Shown here one piece after another: positions 40,396-48,743 of a stretch of 64,000 bases of DNA. The stretch is taken from positions 1-64,000 of the forward strand of contig NZ_JANLGI010000015.1 in NCBI RefSeq assembly GCF_024655635.1, read 5' to 3'. The position numbers and the translations under genes are program-made. Positions within the stretch are counted from its first letter, which is position 1. Each line of letters opens with the position of its first letter. Below the pieces are notes generated by a model, which had not been told where the DNA came from, searched no databases, and saw only the letters and a program-made list of their open reading frames with translations. Source of the DNA: Allobosea sp. 47.2.35 (GTDB lineage: Bacteria; Pseudomonadota; Alphaproteobacteria; Rhizobiales; Beijerinckiaceae).

Positions 40396-42060
40396 TCAGA
40401 ACAGCCGTGGCCCGCGGGCGCGGGAGGCCGGCGGTTCCGGCGCCGTCGTGATGCGCGGACCGCCACCGGTCACCACCTGCGCTCCGTCCTTGACCTCGCC
40501 GCCGAGCAGTTCCGTGAAAGCGCCATCGGTCGGGCCGAGCATGACGGGCACGGGCTTCGGCTGGCCGGCTTCGTCCAGCACATAGACGCGGCCGGGAATG
40601 CCACGGCTTGGCGCCGCACGCCGGCCTTCCTGCATGAAGGTCTCAAGCTTCGCGCGTCGCTCGGGGTCGAGTACCGCGCCGATCTTCTTGACCAGCTCGG
40701 CACTGCCCGCGCGGAAGGCTGCGCGCCGCTCCTCCGGCGAGAGGCCGTTCATCGCTTCGCGATTGCCGCGACGTTCCCTCAGGATCTCGGCGATCGCCTG
40801 CTTTTGCTCGGGCGTCGGCTGCAATTCGGTCTCGATCCGCTCGCGCAGGGCGTTGGCGGCGCGCGGTGCGCGTTCGCCGGCATCCGGAAGCGCCACGGGG
40901 CCCGTGCCCGAGCCGGCAGGGGCGGCACCTGCTGCGCCGGCCGGGCGGAAGCGCAGGGCGGCATTGGGCACGCGCAGCGCATCGGGCCGATCCTCGGTCA
41001 CGACCTGAAGATTGGCGGTCATGCCCGGCAGGAGCGCCATGTCGCGGTTCTCGACGCGGATGATGCCGGTATAGGTGACGACGTTCTGGATGGTCTGGGC
41101 GCCGAGCCGGACCATCTCGACCCGGCCCTGAAAATTGCGGCTGGGATAGGCGTTGACGGTGAAGGAGACCGGCTGGCCCGGCTTCAATCGGCCGACATCG
41201 GCCTCGTCGATATTGGCGTAGATGTCGATGGTGCGCAGGTCCTGCGCGATCTGGAACAGCGTCGGCGAGGAGAGCGAGGCGGCGACCGTCTGGCCGAGAT
41301 CGACCTGGCGCTGGACCACGACGCCATCGACCGGCGAGCGGATCTGCGTGCGTTCGAGGTCGATCAGGATGTCGCGGAGCTTGGCGTCGCGGCTGCCGAT
41401 CAGGGCCTGGCTGGCCTGAACCTGCCCTTCGGCGAGCTGGATATCGGCATCGAGCCCCTTGAGCTCGGCTCGGGCGGAGGCGAGCTGGGCTTCGTTCGAG
41501 GCGAGCGAGGCGGTCTGGACCTCGACCTGGGTGCGGGCCGTGTCGAGATTCTGCTGTGAGCCCGTGCTGCGGTTGAAGAGCTGGTCCTGCCGCTCGAAAG
41601 TGCGCCTGGCATCGGCGAGCTGGGCCGAGGTGCGGGTGCGCTGGGCCTCGAGATCACGGATGAAGGAATCCGCCTTGATCCGCGCGGCGCGGGCGCGTTC
41701 GAGCTGGGCGTTCTTGACGACGAGATCGGCTTTGGCCTGTTCGAGATCGGCCTGGGCGGCGTCGCGGCGCGTCCGGATCTGGTCGCTCTGCAGGCGAGCC
41801 ACGACCTGTCCGGCCTTCACCTGCGTGTTGTAGTCGGCGAGGAGCTCGACGATCTGGCCGGAGAGCTGGGAGCCGACGAGGACGGTGGTGACCGGCGTCA
41901 GCGTGCCGGTGGCGCGCACGGCGGCGGTGATGCGGCCCCGGTCGAGCGGCGCCGTGCGATAGGGCGGCTCATTGGCGTTGCTGCCGGCCGGGCGCAGGGC
42001 CCAATAGCCGCCGGCCGCCGCGAGAACGATCAGCCCGGTTCCGATCAGCCATCTGCGCAA
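40396..42060 (-). CDS. MacA-type periplasmic adaptor with a helical insert
   Basis: A 554-residue membrane-fusion protein. It has an N-terminal anchor (WLIGTGLIVLAAAGGYWAL), a lipoyl-like half (TPVTTVLVGSQLSGQIVEL), a long coiled coil at about 95-235, the second lipoyl half (IRSPVDGVVVQRQVDLGQTV), and a beta-barrel ending VPNAALRFRP at about 373. MacA normally continues directly to the final domain, here GIPGRVYVLDEAGQPKPVPVMLG at about 487. In between lies an insert of about 115 residues: a Gly/Pro-rich linker and a charged helical part (TPEQKQAIAEIL, SPEERRAAF, LDPERRAKLETFMQEGR) resembling Spy/CpxP LTxxQ proteins. First gene of the exporter set. Confidence 0.88.
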   Translation of the reverse strand: MRRWLIGTGLIVLAAAGGYWALRPAGSNANEPPYRTAPLDRGRITAAVRATGTLTPVTTVLVGSQLSGQIVELLADYNTQVKAGQVVARLQSDQIRTRRDAAQADLEQAKADLVVKNAQLERARAARIKADSFIRDLEAQRTRTSAQLADARRTFERQDQLFNRSTGSQQNLDTARTQVEVQTASLASNEAQLASARAELKGLDADIQLAEGQVQASQALIGSRDAKLRDILIDLERTQIRSPVDGVVVQRQVDLGQTVAASLSSPTLFQIAQDLRTIDIYANIDEADVGRLKPGQPVSFTVNAYPSRNFQGRVEMVRLGAQTIQNVVTYTGIIRVENRDMALLPGMTANLQVVTEDRPDALRVPNAALRFRPAGAAGAAPAGSGTGPVALPDAGERAPRAANALRERIETELQPTPEQKQAIAEILRERRGNREAMNGLSPEERRAAFRAGSAELVKKIGAVLDPERRAKLETFMQEGRRAAPSRGIPGRVYVLDEAGQPKPVPVMLGPTDGAFTELLGGEVKDGAQVVTGGGPRITTAPEPPASRARGPRLF

Positions 42061-42167
42061 GGTCGTTTCCCCGTCCCGTTCGCGCCTGGGCGCGAGCGAA
42101 GAAGAGTTTGCCAGAAAGCACGCCGTCCGGCGAGTTAACTTCCTGCAATCTTTGGCTTAGCCGCAGC

Positions 42168-42971
42168 TCAGGCGGTGCGGGCGGCTTGCGTGGCGGCGAG
42201 CAGGTCGCGCAGCGTCGTGATCGTCGAGGAATCGGCGACGCCGTCGACCTTCTCCTGGCGCCAATGGCGCTGGAAGGCGGCGACCACCGCCTCAAGCTTC
42301 TCGTCGAAGATGCCGTCGACGGCGACGCCATAGCCGAGCATCGCGAACATCGCCTGCAAGGCCTCGACCGGCTGGCCGCTTTCGCCACGGGCGAAGAAGC
42401 GCCCGCCGCGGATCGGGGCCGGTTCGGTCCACAGGCCGACGCCCGCCTCGGCAAAGCGGCGCCACGGGAATTTCTCGCCGGGATCGATCTTGCGGCCGGG
42501 CGCGATGTCGGAATGGGCGAGCACGCGCTCAGGGGGAATGGACCAGCGCTCGCAGATGTCGCGGCAGAGGTTCAGCGTCGCCGCGATCTGCTCCTCGGGA
42601 TAGTCGGGCAGGCCGCCGGGATGGCCGGGATTGGCGATCTCGATGCCGATCGAGCAGGAGTTGATGTCGGTCTCGCCGGCCCAGTGCGAGGCGCCGGCAT
42701 GCCAGGCGCGCCGGCCCTCCGGCACGAGCTGGAGCGTGTGGCCGTTCTCGAAGACGAAATAATGCGAGGAGACCTGCGCGACCGGGTTGCAGAGCCATTG
42801 CAGCGCTTCGCCCGCGACCGGCATGCCGGTGTAGTGCAGGATCAGCATGTCTGGCCGGCGTCCGGGCCTGCCGTCCGGGTGCTTGCGTTCGCCATGGTTA
42901 GGCGAGGGGAAGATTTTCGCGGCGAAGCGGCTGTCGGGCTTGGCCACGTCCGGTGGGGCGATATCGGTCAT
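42168..42971 (-). CDS. N-acetylmuramoyl-L-alanine amidase (AmiD-like) with peptidoglycan-binding domain
   Basis: A 267-residue zinc amidase that cuts the lactyl-peptide bond of peptidoglycan fragments. The Amidase_2 domain has DMLILHYTGM (first His), GRRAWHAGASHW, CSIGIEIANPG and VLAHSDIAPGRKIDPGEKFPW (second His, Asp). A C-terminal PG_binding_1 domain follows (VEALQAMFAMLGYGVAVDGIFDEKLEAVVAAFQRHW). I see no signal peptide or lipobox, so it may act in the cytoplasm on recycled anhydro-muropeptides, as AmpD does, despite its AmiD-like domain order. It is 10 bases after the TerB-DnaJ gene and probably co-transcribed with it. Confidence 0.92.
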   Translation of the reverse strand: MTDIAPPDVAKPDSRFAAKIFPSPNHGERKHPDGRPGRRPDMLILHYTGMPVAGEALQWLCNPVAQVSSHYFVFENGHTLQLVPEGRRAWHAGASHWAGETDINSCSIGIEIANPGHPGGLPDYPEEQIAATLNLCRDICERWSIPPERVLAHSDIAPGRKIDPGEKFPWRRFAEAGVGLWTEPAPIRGGRFFARGESGQPVEALQAMFAMLGYGVAVDGIFDEKLEAVVAAFQRHWRQEKVDGVADSSTITTLRDLLAATQAARTA

Positions 42972-42981
42972 GCGGGCTGGC

Positions 42982-43731
42982 TCAGGCGGGTTGCGGCGCG
43001 AGGCTGCGATTCATGCCGCGTTCCTTCTGGATCGCGTCCCAGGCGGCGTTGATGGCGGCGATGCGGCGCGTTGCGATGGCGATCGCCTCCTCCGGCAGGC
43101 CACGGGCGATCTCGCGGTCGGGATGGGTTTCGGCGACGAGGCGGCGGTAATGCCGTTTCAGTTCGGCGTCGTTCATCTCGCGATTGGCGCCGAGGACGAG
43201 ATAGGGGTCGTCCGGCCGGCGGGCATGGCGGGCCTCGATCCGGGCGAAATCGGCCTCGGCGATGCCGAAGATGCCGGCGACGGCCTGGAGATAGGCGTGC
43301 TCGGCCTCGTGGATCGCGCCATCGGCGGCGGCGATCAGGAAGAGCCCGTCGAGCACGTCCTCCAGCAAAGCGGGCTCGTCCTTGAAGGCGCCGGCGATCT
43401 GCGTGGCATAGGCCTCGAAGCCAGCGCTGGTCTGCTTGGCGAGATCGAACAGGCGCTCGATGCGCTGCTGCTGGTCGGGCGGGACCTCGACGATGCGGCG
43501 GAAGGCGGTGACCTCGTCGCAGGTCACGACGCCGTCCGAGCGCGCCATCTTGGCGGCGAGCGCGACGAGGCCGGTGGTGAAGACCAGCTCGCGCGGCGCC
43601 GGGCCGAAGGGCGCGCCCTCGCGATCGACCAGGACATGGCCGGCGAGCGCGCCGACGAGAGCGCCGAGCGGGCCGCCGATCACGAGCCCGAGCCCGCCGC
43701 CGCCCAGAGCGCCCCAGAAAGAGGAAGCCAT
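42982..43731 (-). CDS. DjlA-like protein with TerB and J domains
   Basis: A 249-residue membrane-anchored co-chaperone candidate. A Gly-rich hydrophobic N terminus (about 5-36, FWGALGGGGLGLVIGGPLGALVGALAGHVLV) is followed by a TerB-like helical domain at about 45-165 (VALAAKMARSDGVVTCDEVTAFRRIV). The C-terminal J domain is at about 178-245 and carries the essential His-Pro-Asp in LVAETHPDREIARG. This is the DjlA order, although the E. coli protein is longer. It may recruit DnaK to the inner membrane. The amidase follows 10 bases downstream. Confidence 0.9.
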   Translation of the reverse strand: MASSFWGALGGGGLGLVIGGPLGALVGALAGHVLVDREGAPFGPAPRELVFTTGLVALAAKMARSDGVVTCDEVTAFRRIVEVPPDQQQRIERLFDLAKQTSAGFEAYATQIAGAFKDEPALLEDVLDGLFLIAAADGAIHEAEHAYLQAVAGIFGIAEADFARIEARHARRPDDPYLVLGANREMNDAELKRHYRRLVAETHPDREIARGLPEEAIAIATRRIAAINAAWDAIQKERGMNRSLAPQPA

Positions 43732-44068
43732 CACAAAACCGATCCCGGTGAATCCGAATGCGCGGATGATGGGAGAAGGGGGCTTGCCCGCGCAAGAGCG
43801 CCCGGTGCGACGGCCTGCCGCGCCAAAAATGCACATCCATCCGGGAATGAGGCCGAAATGCGGCAGCTGATTCGCCTGCTTGATTCGCGTGCCGAGGCGG
43901 GGAGCCGGCGAAGTTTTTGAGTCGAACGAATACATATGAATACTGAATAGTTAAATATAGAATAAATTCCTGTACACGCTAATTGTTGTGCGTTTTTCTG
44001 TGGAATGTGCCAGATTATCGACACATTCGACCATCAGTTGAGCAGCCCCATCGGCCAGTCATGGCTCA
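43732..44068. other. Intergenic region upstream of the lytic transglycosylase gene
   Basis: 337 bases with no gene. The part at 43918-44010 is unusually AT-rich for this genome and probably holds the promoters. Four GANTC sites occur (43750, 43869, 43882, 43919), more than chance expectation at this GC content. Confidence 0.45.
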
Positions 44069-44740
44069 ATGGGGTTCAAATTCGACATGCGATATATCTG
44101 TGGTGGTCTTGCGGCTGCGTGCCTGATTAGCCTCTCTGGGGTTGCCCTGGCCGAGGATTTCGTCAACGCGGAAACGGACCCCCGGTCGCTGCTCGTTCGT
44201 GATGCCGAGATCGCCCGCGCCAAGGCTGCCGAAGGCAAGGGCGAGGACGTCCAGGCCGAGGCTCCCAAGGCGAAGTCCGCGACCCGCGCCGCCAAGGTTG
44301 AGGCCGCCAAGGCTGAAGCCGACAAGACCGAGACCCGCGCCAGCCGCGCGCTCGCCGCTCCGGCAGGCTCCGAGGGCATCAAGGCGATCGTCGCCCGCCA
44401 CGCCGCGGCCAATGGCGTGCCGTTCTCGCTGGCCGATGCCGTCGTGCGCGTCGAGAGCCGCTACAATCCCCGCGCCTCGCATGCCGGCAATTACGGCCTG
44501 ATGCAGATCCGCCACCAGACGGCGCGCGGCATGGGCTATTCCGGCGGTGCCGGCGGCCTGCTCGATGCCGAGACCAATGCGCGCTTCGGGATGAAGTATC
44601 TGGCGCAGGCCTACAAGCTCGCCGGCGGCGACACCTGCCGCACCATCATGAAGTATCAGAGCGGCCATATGGCGACCCGCATGAGCGGCGCCAACCGCAC
44701 CTATTGCGCCAAGGTGCGCACGATCACCGCCCGCAACTGA
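44069..44740 (+). CDS. Lytic transglycosylase SLT-domain protein
   Basis: A 223-residue periplasmic murein lyase. A signal peptide (MRYICGGLAAACLISLSGVALA) is followed by a charged Ala/Lys/Glu-rich spacer at about 45-95. The SLT domain begins near residue 103 (IKAIVARHAAANGVPFSLADAVVRVESRYNP, where the Glu of VESRYNP is the expected catalytic acid). ASHAGNYGLMQIRHQTARGMGY and YNGGxx-like KYQSGHMATRMS follow. The start could be ATG 44069 or ATG 44087; the second gives a classical signal peptide. The gene precedes rnpB on the same strand. Confidence 0.88.
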   Translation: MGFKFDMRYICGGLAAACLISLSGVALAEDFVNAETDPRSLLVRDAEIARAKAAEGKGEDVQAEAPKAKSATRAAKVEAAKAEADKTETRASRALAAPAGSEGIKAIVARHAAANGVPFSLADAVVRVESRYNPRASHAGNYGLMQIRHQTARGMGYSGGAGGLLDAETNARFGMKYLAQAYKLAGGDTCRTIMKYQSGHMATRMSGANRTYCAKVRTITARN

Positions 44741-44761
44741 CCTGATGCGGCCCGGTTTCGC

Positions 44762-44790
44762 TTGACGCCGGGCGCGCCAGCGCGCATCTC
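44762..44790 (+). promoter_or_regulatory. Probable promoter of rnpB
   Basis: TTGACG (44762-44767), a 17-base spacer and CATCTC (44785-44790) lie directly before the 5' end of the RNase P RNA, giving a start near 44796, where helix P1 begins. Confidence 0.5.
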
Positions 44791-44793
44791 CCC

Positions 44794-45205
44794 CTCGCCA
44801 GTCGGCCGGACGGCCGCTCTCGCTTGCGAGGGAGGAAAGTCCGGGCTCCACGGAAACACGGTGCCGGATAACGTCCGGCGGGGGCGACCCCAGGGAAAGC
44901 GCCACAGAGATCGAACCGCCCTGCGCTGGAGAGCTTCGGCTTTTCCGGCAGGGTAAGGGTGAAAAGGTGCGGTAAGAGCGCACCGCGGACCCGGCAACGG
45001 GGACGGCATGGCAAGCCCCACCGGGAGCAAAACCGAATAGGGACGATGCTGCCCGCGCAAGCGGGCAGGGGCAGGTTTCTGTGCCTTGTCGTCCGGGTTG
45101 GTTGCTCGAGGCGCGCAGCAATGCGCGTCCCAGAGGAATGGCCGTCACGTTATCGGAGAAATCCGGTAGCCATCCAGAACCCGGCTTACAGGCCGACTGG
45201 CGCTT
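44794..45205 (+). ncRNA. rnpB: RNase P RNA, alphaproteobacterial type A
   Basis: The catalytic RNA that matures tRNA 5' ends. Helix P1 is a perfect 12-bp pair: CGCCAGTCGGCC (44796-44807) with GGCCGACTGGCG (45191-45202). The universal segments are in order: GAGGAAAGTCCGGGCTCC at 44832-44849, GGTAAGGGTGAAAAGGTGCG and AAGAGCGCACC of the specificity domain near 44953-44983, GCAAGCCCCACCGGGAGCAA near 45011-45030, and CAGAACCCGGCTTACAGGCC near the 3' end. Ends are approximate by a few bases. It must not be read as protein-coding. Confidence 0.96.
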
Positions 45206-45302
45206 GATGCCCGCAAATTCTACTCCAGCGGGCATCTGAAGCGATCGCCTGCGCTTCCGGTGCTCACGGACTGATGTCCGCTGCGCTCCGGTTCTCGGCG
45301 AC

Positions 45303-45326
45303 CGCTCCAGCTTCCGCGCTGGAGCG
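45303..45326 (+). terminator. Hairpin downstream of rnpB, possible terminator
   Basis: CGCTCCAG (45303-45310) pairs perfectly with CTGGAGCG (45319-45326), followed by AATTTTC. It lies about 100 bases past the mature rnpB 3' end and could end a precursor transcript. Confidence 0.4.
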
Positions 45327-45386
45327 AATTTTCAAGCATCAAGCCTGCAAATACCGGCTGGATCAGTCTTTCAGGCGAGGTGGTTA

Positions 45387-45809
45387 TCAGGCCACCGTCG
45401 TCTCGACCGGGATGTTGCCCTTCGTCGCGTGCGAATAGGGGCAGACGACATGGGCCTTCTTCACGAGGTCCTCGACCACGGTCTTGTCGAGGCCGGGGAT
45501 CGAGACGGTCAACTTGGCGGCGATGCCGAAGCCCTGGCCATCGTCGCGGGCGCCGATGCCGATATCGGCCGAGACCTTCGCGTCATCCGGGATCTTCACC
45601 TTCTCCTTACCGGCGACGAACTTGAGCGCGCCGAGGAAGCAGGCCGAGTAGCCCATGGCGAAGAGCTGCTCGGGATTGGTGCCTTCGCCGCCGCCGCCGC
45701 CGAGTTCCTTGGGTGTGTTCAGCGCGAGCTTGACGTTGCCGGTATCGGTCGCGGCCTGGCCTTCGCGGCCGCCGGTGGCGGAGCCATGGGCGGTGTAGAG
45801 CGTCTTCAT
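45387..45809 (-). CDS. ohr: Organic hydroperoxide resistance protein Ohr
   Basis: A 140-residue thiol peroxidase of the Ohr/OsmC family that reduces organic hydroperoxides, usually with a lipoylated partner. Both catalytic Cys residues are present, in MGYSACFLGALKF (reactive) and AHVVCPYSHATKGN (resolving), and the catalytic Arg/Glu context NPEQLFAMGYSAC is intact. Glycine-rich LGGGGGEGTNPEQL marks Ohr rather than OsmC. It is divergent from the MarR-type gene, whose product is most likely OhrR, across a short region with two operator-like sites. Confidence 0.96.
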   Translation of the reverse strand: MKTLYTAHGSATGGREGQAATDTGNVKLALNTPKELGGGGGEGTNPEQLFAMGYSACFLGALKFVAGKEKVKIPDDAKVSADIGIGARDDGQGFGIAAKLTVSIPGLDKTVVEDLVKKAHVVCPYSHATKGNIPVETTVA

Positions 45810-45845
45810 GATCGGTCTCCTTGCTCACTGGGTTGATGGTTGTTT

Positions 45846-45879
45846 TTAGATTGTGCGCAATTAGATTGTCAACAATTAA
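45846..45879. promoter_or_regulatory. Two overlapping OhrR operator-like palindromes
   Basis: TTAGATTGTGCGCAATTAG (45846-45864) and TTAGATTGTCAACAATTAA (45861-45879) share the half-site TTAGATTGT in direct repeat. Each forms an inverted repeat around a short centre. Known OhrR sites are AT-rich palindromes of the same general form, so both probably bind OhrR. Confidence 0.7.
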
Positions 45880-45956
45880 TTTGAGCGCGGCAAATAGCGG
45901 TTGATCGCGGGGTCGCTTTCGGCTTTCCGTGAGGCGGGATGATCGGCGAGGGTGTG

Positions 45957-46421
45957 ATGGCGAAGCAGGACAGGGCCGGGGAGGGCATGCCGCGTCTGGA
46001 GCAGCAGCTCTGTTTCGCGATCTATCAGGTCGGCCATGCCTTCAGCCGGGCTTACCGCCCGATCCTGGCCGCGCTCGGGCTGACTTACCCGCAATATCTC
46101 GTGATGCTCGTGCTTTGGGAGCAGGATGGGCTGACGGTGAAGGATCTGGGCGAGCGGCTGATGCTCGATTCCGGCACGCTGACGCCGCTGCTGAAGCGGC
46201 TCGAAGCTTCCGGCCTGATCCGGCGCGAGCGCGATGCGCGCGACGAGCGGCAGGTGCGCATCCATCTCGCCGAGAAGGGCGAGGGGCTGCGCGAGCGGGG
46301 GCGCTGCGTGCAGGACGCTGTCGGCGAGGCGCTCGGCGGGACGGCCGGCGATGCCGGGCGGTTGCGCGATCAGCTTGGCCTCGTCCGCGATGCGCTGCTG
46401 GCGTCGTCGCGCGACGGCTGA
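45957..46421 (+). CDS. ohrR: MarR-family organic hydroperoxide sensor OhrR
   Basis: A 154-residue MarR repressor. The sensing Cys of OhrR is in RLEQQLCFAIYQVGHAFSRAYRP, the winged helix is YPQYLVMLVLWEQDGLTVKDLGERLMLDSGTLTPLLKRLEASGLIRRERD, and ERQVRIHLAEKG forms the wing. The paired conserved Tyr residues near YRPILAALGLTYPQYLV also fit OhrR. The start may be ATG 45939 (6 residues longer) or ATG 45957. Oxidation of the Cys by hydroperoxide should release the operators and induce ohr. Confidence 0.92.
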   Translation: MAKQDRAGEGMPRLEQQLCFAIYQVGHAFSRAYRPILAALGLTYPQYLVMLVLWEQDGLTVKDLGERLMLDSGTLTPLLKRLEASGLIRRERDARDERQVRIHLAEKGEGLRERGRCVQDAVGEALGGTAGDAGRLRDQLGLVRDALLASSRDG

Positions 46422-46840
46422 GCGGAGCCTTTTGCCGTAGGCGCCACCTTCCCTGCGCCTTCCGGGCGGCGGCTTGCGGCCTGCTAAAAATAACGGCCCG
46501 CTTTCGTAAATATTTTTCGCATCGCTGAAATGATTTTCCGCCTGCCCATAGGGTCGGGCGACGCCGAATTGCGCGTGCTTACGGATACTTAACCTTAACG
46601 AGCTGTGATGGCGGAGAGTCCTCGCGGGTGCGCCGTTGCACCCGTGATTCCATTGACGCCCATATAGGCCCATGCTATCCCAAATCATCCCGTCGAAGCC
46701 GGCAGGCAAACCAAGGGTCAGGCTCCGTGTGCCGCGCGGAATTTGGCTTGCTGGCCTGCCTTGCCCGCTTCGACGGAGAGTCCTTTCGCCGCTTGCCCAT
46801 CTCAGCGGTGGCGCCTTGAAGAGCAGGCCGGGAGGCGGCG
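46422..46840. promoter_or_regulatory. Promoter region of the division and cell-wall cluster
   Basis: 419 bases without a gene before mraZ. A likely promoter is TTGACG (46653-46658), 17 bases, TATCCC (46676-46681), giving a leader of about 150 bases. TTAACC and TTAACG half-sites adjoin at 46589-46600, resembling CtrA half-sites but not correctly spaced. A 7-bp hairpin CGGGTGC/GCACCCG lies at 46625-46644. The 11-mer CGGAGAGTCCT occurs at 46612 and 46774. Confidence 0.5.
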
Positions 46841-47317
46841 TTGACGGACCGCTTCGTCTCGAATTTCACGAACCGGCTCGACGCCAAGGGGCGCGTCTCC
46901 ATTCCCTCGAGTTTCCGGTCGGTGCTGGCCAAGGACGGCTACGAGGGTCTCTATGTCCATCAGGGGCTCGACCTGCCGGCGCTGGATGCCGGCGGCAACG
47001 CGCTCAGGGCTACGATCGACGATATCCTCGCGCGCTTCTCGCCGTTCTCGGACGAGTGGGAATTGCTCTCGACGGCGCTGAACGGCACCTCGGAGGTGCT
47101 GAAGATCGATACGGAGGGCCGTATGGTGCTGAGCGAGGCGCTGAAGGCGCATGCCGGTATCGGCGATGCCGTGACCTTCGTCGGGCACGGCCACAAGTTC
47201 CAGATCTGGGAGCCGGAGCGGTTCCGCGCGCATCTCGACGCTGCGCGGACGCGCCTGCGCGACGTGAAGCGCACGCTCGGCAGCTTGACCATTCCAACGG
47301 GAGGCACGGGCACATGA
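46841..47317 (+). CDS. mraZ: Division/cell wall cluster transcriptional repressor MraZ
   Basis: A 158-residue MraZ with two AbrB-like SpoVT/MraZ repeats: [22 protein letters not shown] and [21 protein letters not shown]. MraZ binds repeats upstream of its own operon and damps expression of rsmH and the division genes. The start is TTG at 46841 with a strong GGAGGCGG 3 bases ahead. The stop overlaps rsmH by 4 bases. First gene of the dcw cluster. Its usual GTGGG-type operator repeats could not be recognised upstream. Confidence 0.95.
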   Translation: MTDRFVSNFTNRLDAKGRVSIPSSFRSVLAKDGYEGLYVHQGLDLPALDAGGNALRATIDDILARFSPFSDEWELLSTALNGTSEVLKIDTEGRMVLSEALKAHAGIGDAVTFVGHGHKFQIWEPERFRAHLDAARTRLRDVKRTLGSLTIPTGGTGT

Positions 47318-48354
47318 CGGACCATGGCGACCGTTCCGGCGGAGCCATTGGCGGACCGGTTCGTCATGTGCCCGTGTTGCTCGCCGAGGTTCTGGATGCG
47401 CTCGCGCCGCAGGCCGGCGGGCGCTATCTCGACGGTACCTTCGGGGCGGGAGGCTATTCCCGCGCGATCCTCGAGGCCGAGCCGGATGTGACCCTGCTGG
47501 GACTGGACCGCGACCCGACGGCGATCGCCGGCGGGGCCGATCTCGTCGCCGAGATGGCCGGACGCCTGACGCTGTCCCAGGCCAATTTCGGCGAGCTTGC
47601 CGAGGAGGCCGAGCGCTTCAAGATGGCGCCGCTCGACGGCGTCGTGCTCGATATCGGCGTCTCCTCGATGCAAATCGATCAGGCAGAGCGCGGCTTTTCG
47701 TTCCGCTTCGACGGGCCGCTCGACATGCGGATGAGCAGCAGCGGGCAGAGCGCGGCGGACCTCGTCAACGAGGCCGAGGAAGGGCTGCTCGCCAATATCT
47801 TCTATCACTATGGCGAGGAGCGTCGCTCGCGCGCCGTCGCGCGCGCCGTGGTCGAGGCCCGCCGCAAGGCGCCAATCACGACGACCAAGCAATTGGCCGA
47901 TCTCGTCGCCGGCATCGTCTGGGGCGAGCCCGGCGGGGCGCATCCGGCGACGCGCGTGTTCCAGGCGCTGCGCATCGCGGTCAATGACGAACTCGGCGAG
48001 CTGGTCCGGGCGCTGCACGCGGCCGAGACCGTGCTGAAGCCGGGCGGGCGACTGGTCGTGGTGACCTTCCATTCCCTGGAAGACCGTATCGTCAAGCAGT
48101 TCTTCGCGGAGCGCTCCGGCCGGGTGCCGGCGGGCTCGCGCCATGCGCCGGCGGTTGCCGCCGCGCAGTCGACCTTCAGGCTGGTCGCCAAGGGTGCGGT
48201 CGCGCCGTCCGAGGCCGAGATGCGGGCCAATCCGCGGGCGCGCTCGGCCAAGCTGCGTGCCGCCGAACGCAACGAGGCGCCGGCACGCCGGGCCGATGCC
48301 GGGCTCGTCGCGCTCTCCACCGTCCCCGACCCGCAGCCGCGCCGGAGGCCCTGA
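47314..48354 (+). CDS. rsmH: 16S rRNA m4C1402 methyltransferase RsmH (MraW)
   Basis: A 346-residue SAM-dependent enzyme that N4-methylates C1402 in the ribosomal P site. Landmarks are [14 protein letters not shown], the SAM loop [58 protein letters not shown] and [17 protein letters not shown]. The ATG is inside the mraZ stop. The C-terminal 30 residues are Arg/Ala/Pro-rich. Its place between mraZ and ftsL is the standard dcw order. Confidence 0.96.
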   Translation: MTDHGDRSGGAIGGPVRHVPVLLAEVLDALAPQAGGRYLDGTFGAGGYSRAILEAEPDVTLLGLDRDPTAIAGGADLVAEMAGRLTLSQANFGELAEEAERFKMAPLDGVVLDIGVSSMQIDQAERGFSFRFDGPLDMRMSSSGQSAADLVNEAEEGLLANIFYHYGEERRSRAVARAVVEARRKAPITTTKQLADLVAGIVWGEPGGAHPATRVFQALRIAVNDELGELVRALHAAETVLKPGGRLVVVTFHSLEDRIVKQFFAERSGRVPAGSRHAPAVAAAQSTFRLVAKGAVAPSEAEMRANPRARSAKLRAAERNEAPARRADAGLVALSTVPDPQPRRRP

Positions 48355-48356
48355 GC

Positions 48357-48743
48357 GTGATCAAGCTCCTGCATGTCATTGCCATCGGCGCGCTGGTCTC
48401 CTCGGCGGTCTATGCCTATTCGATCAAATACGAGACGACGCTGGCGACCGAGCATCTCCAGAAGCTCAAGTCCAAGACCCAGCGCGAGCGCGACGCCATC
48501 GCCGTGCTCAAGGCCGAGTGGCAGTTCCTCAACCGGCCCGACCGCGTCCAGATGCTGGCGGAGCGCCATCTCGACCTCCAGCCCTTCGTGGTTACGCAGG
48601 TGGTCAAGCCCTCGGACATCCCGAACCGCGGCCCCAAGGTCGATACCATCGGCCGCAAGCTCGAGGATCTCGGGCTGGGCATGCCGACCGAGACTCCCAG
48701 GAACACCAGGGCGGGCGCCACCACGCCGGGGCCGATGCCATGA
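48357..48743 (+). CDS. ftsL: Cell division protein FtsL
   Basis: A 128-residue bitopic protein. Residues 4-24 form the membrane helix (LLHVIAIGALVSSAVYAYSIKYE), followed by a periplasmic coiled coil (TLATEHLQKLKSKTQRERDAIAVLKAEWQFLNRPDRVQMLAERHLDLQP broken by the typical WQFLNRP turn) and a Pro-rich tail. With FtsB and FtsQ it activates FtsWI in the divisome. It starts with GTG, 2 bases after rsmH; weak start codons are common for this low-abundance protein. Its stop overlaps ftsI. Confidence 0.93.
   Translation: MIKLLHVIAIGALVSSAVYAYSIKYETTLATEHLQKLKSKTQRERDAIAVLKAEWQFLNRPDRVQMLAERHLDLQPFVVTQVVKPSDIPNRGPKVDTIGRKLEDLGLGMPTETPRNTRAGATTPGPMP

Noticed and set aside
44701..45235. Small open frames on both strands across the rnpB region
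   Set aside because: The segment is fully explained by RNase P RNA with conserved helices and universal sequences, so protein-coding is not supported.
46672..47313. An apparent 5' extension of rsmH through mraZ
   Set aside because: The frame is open but overlaps all of mraZ in another frame. RsmH homology begins at the ATG at 47314, coupled to the mraZ stop.
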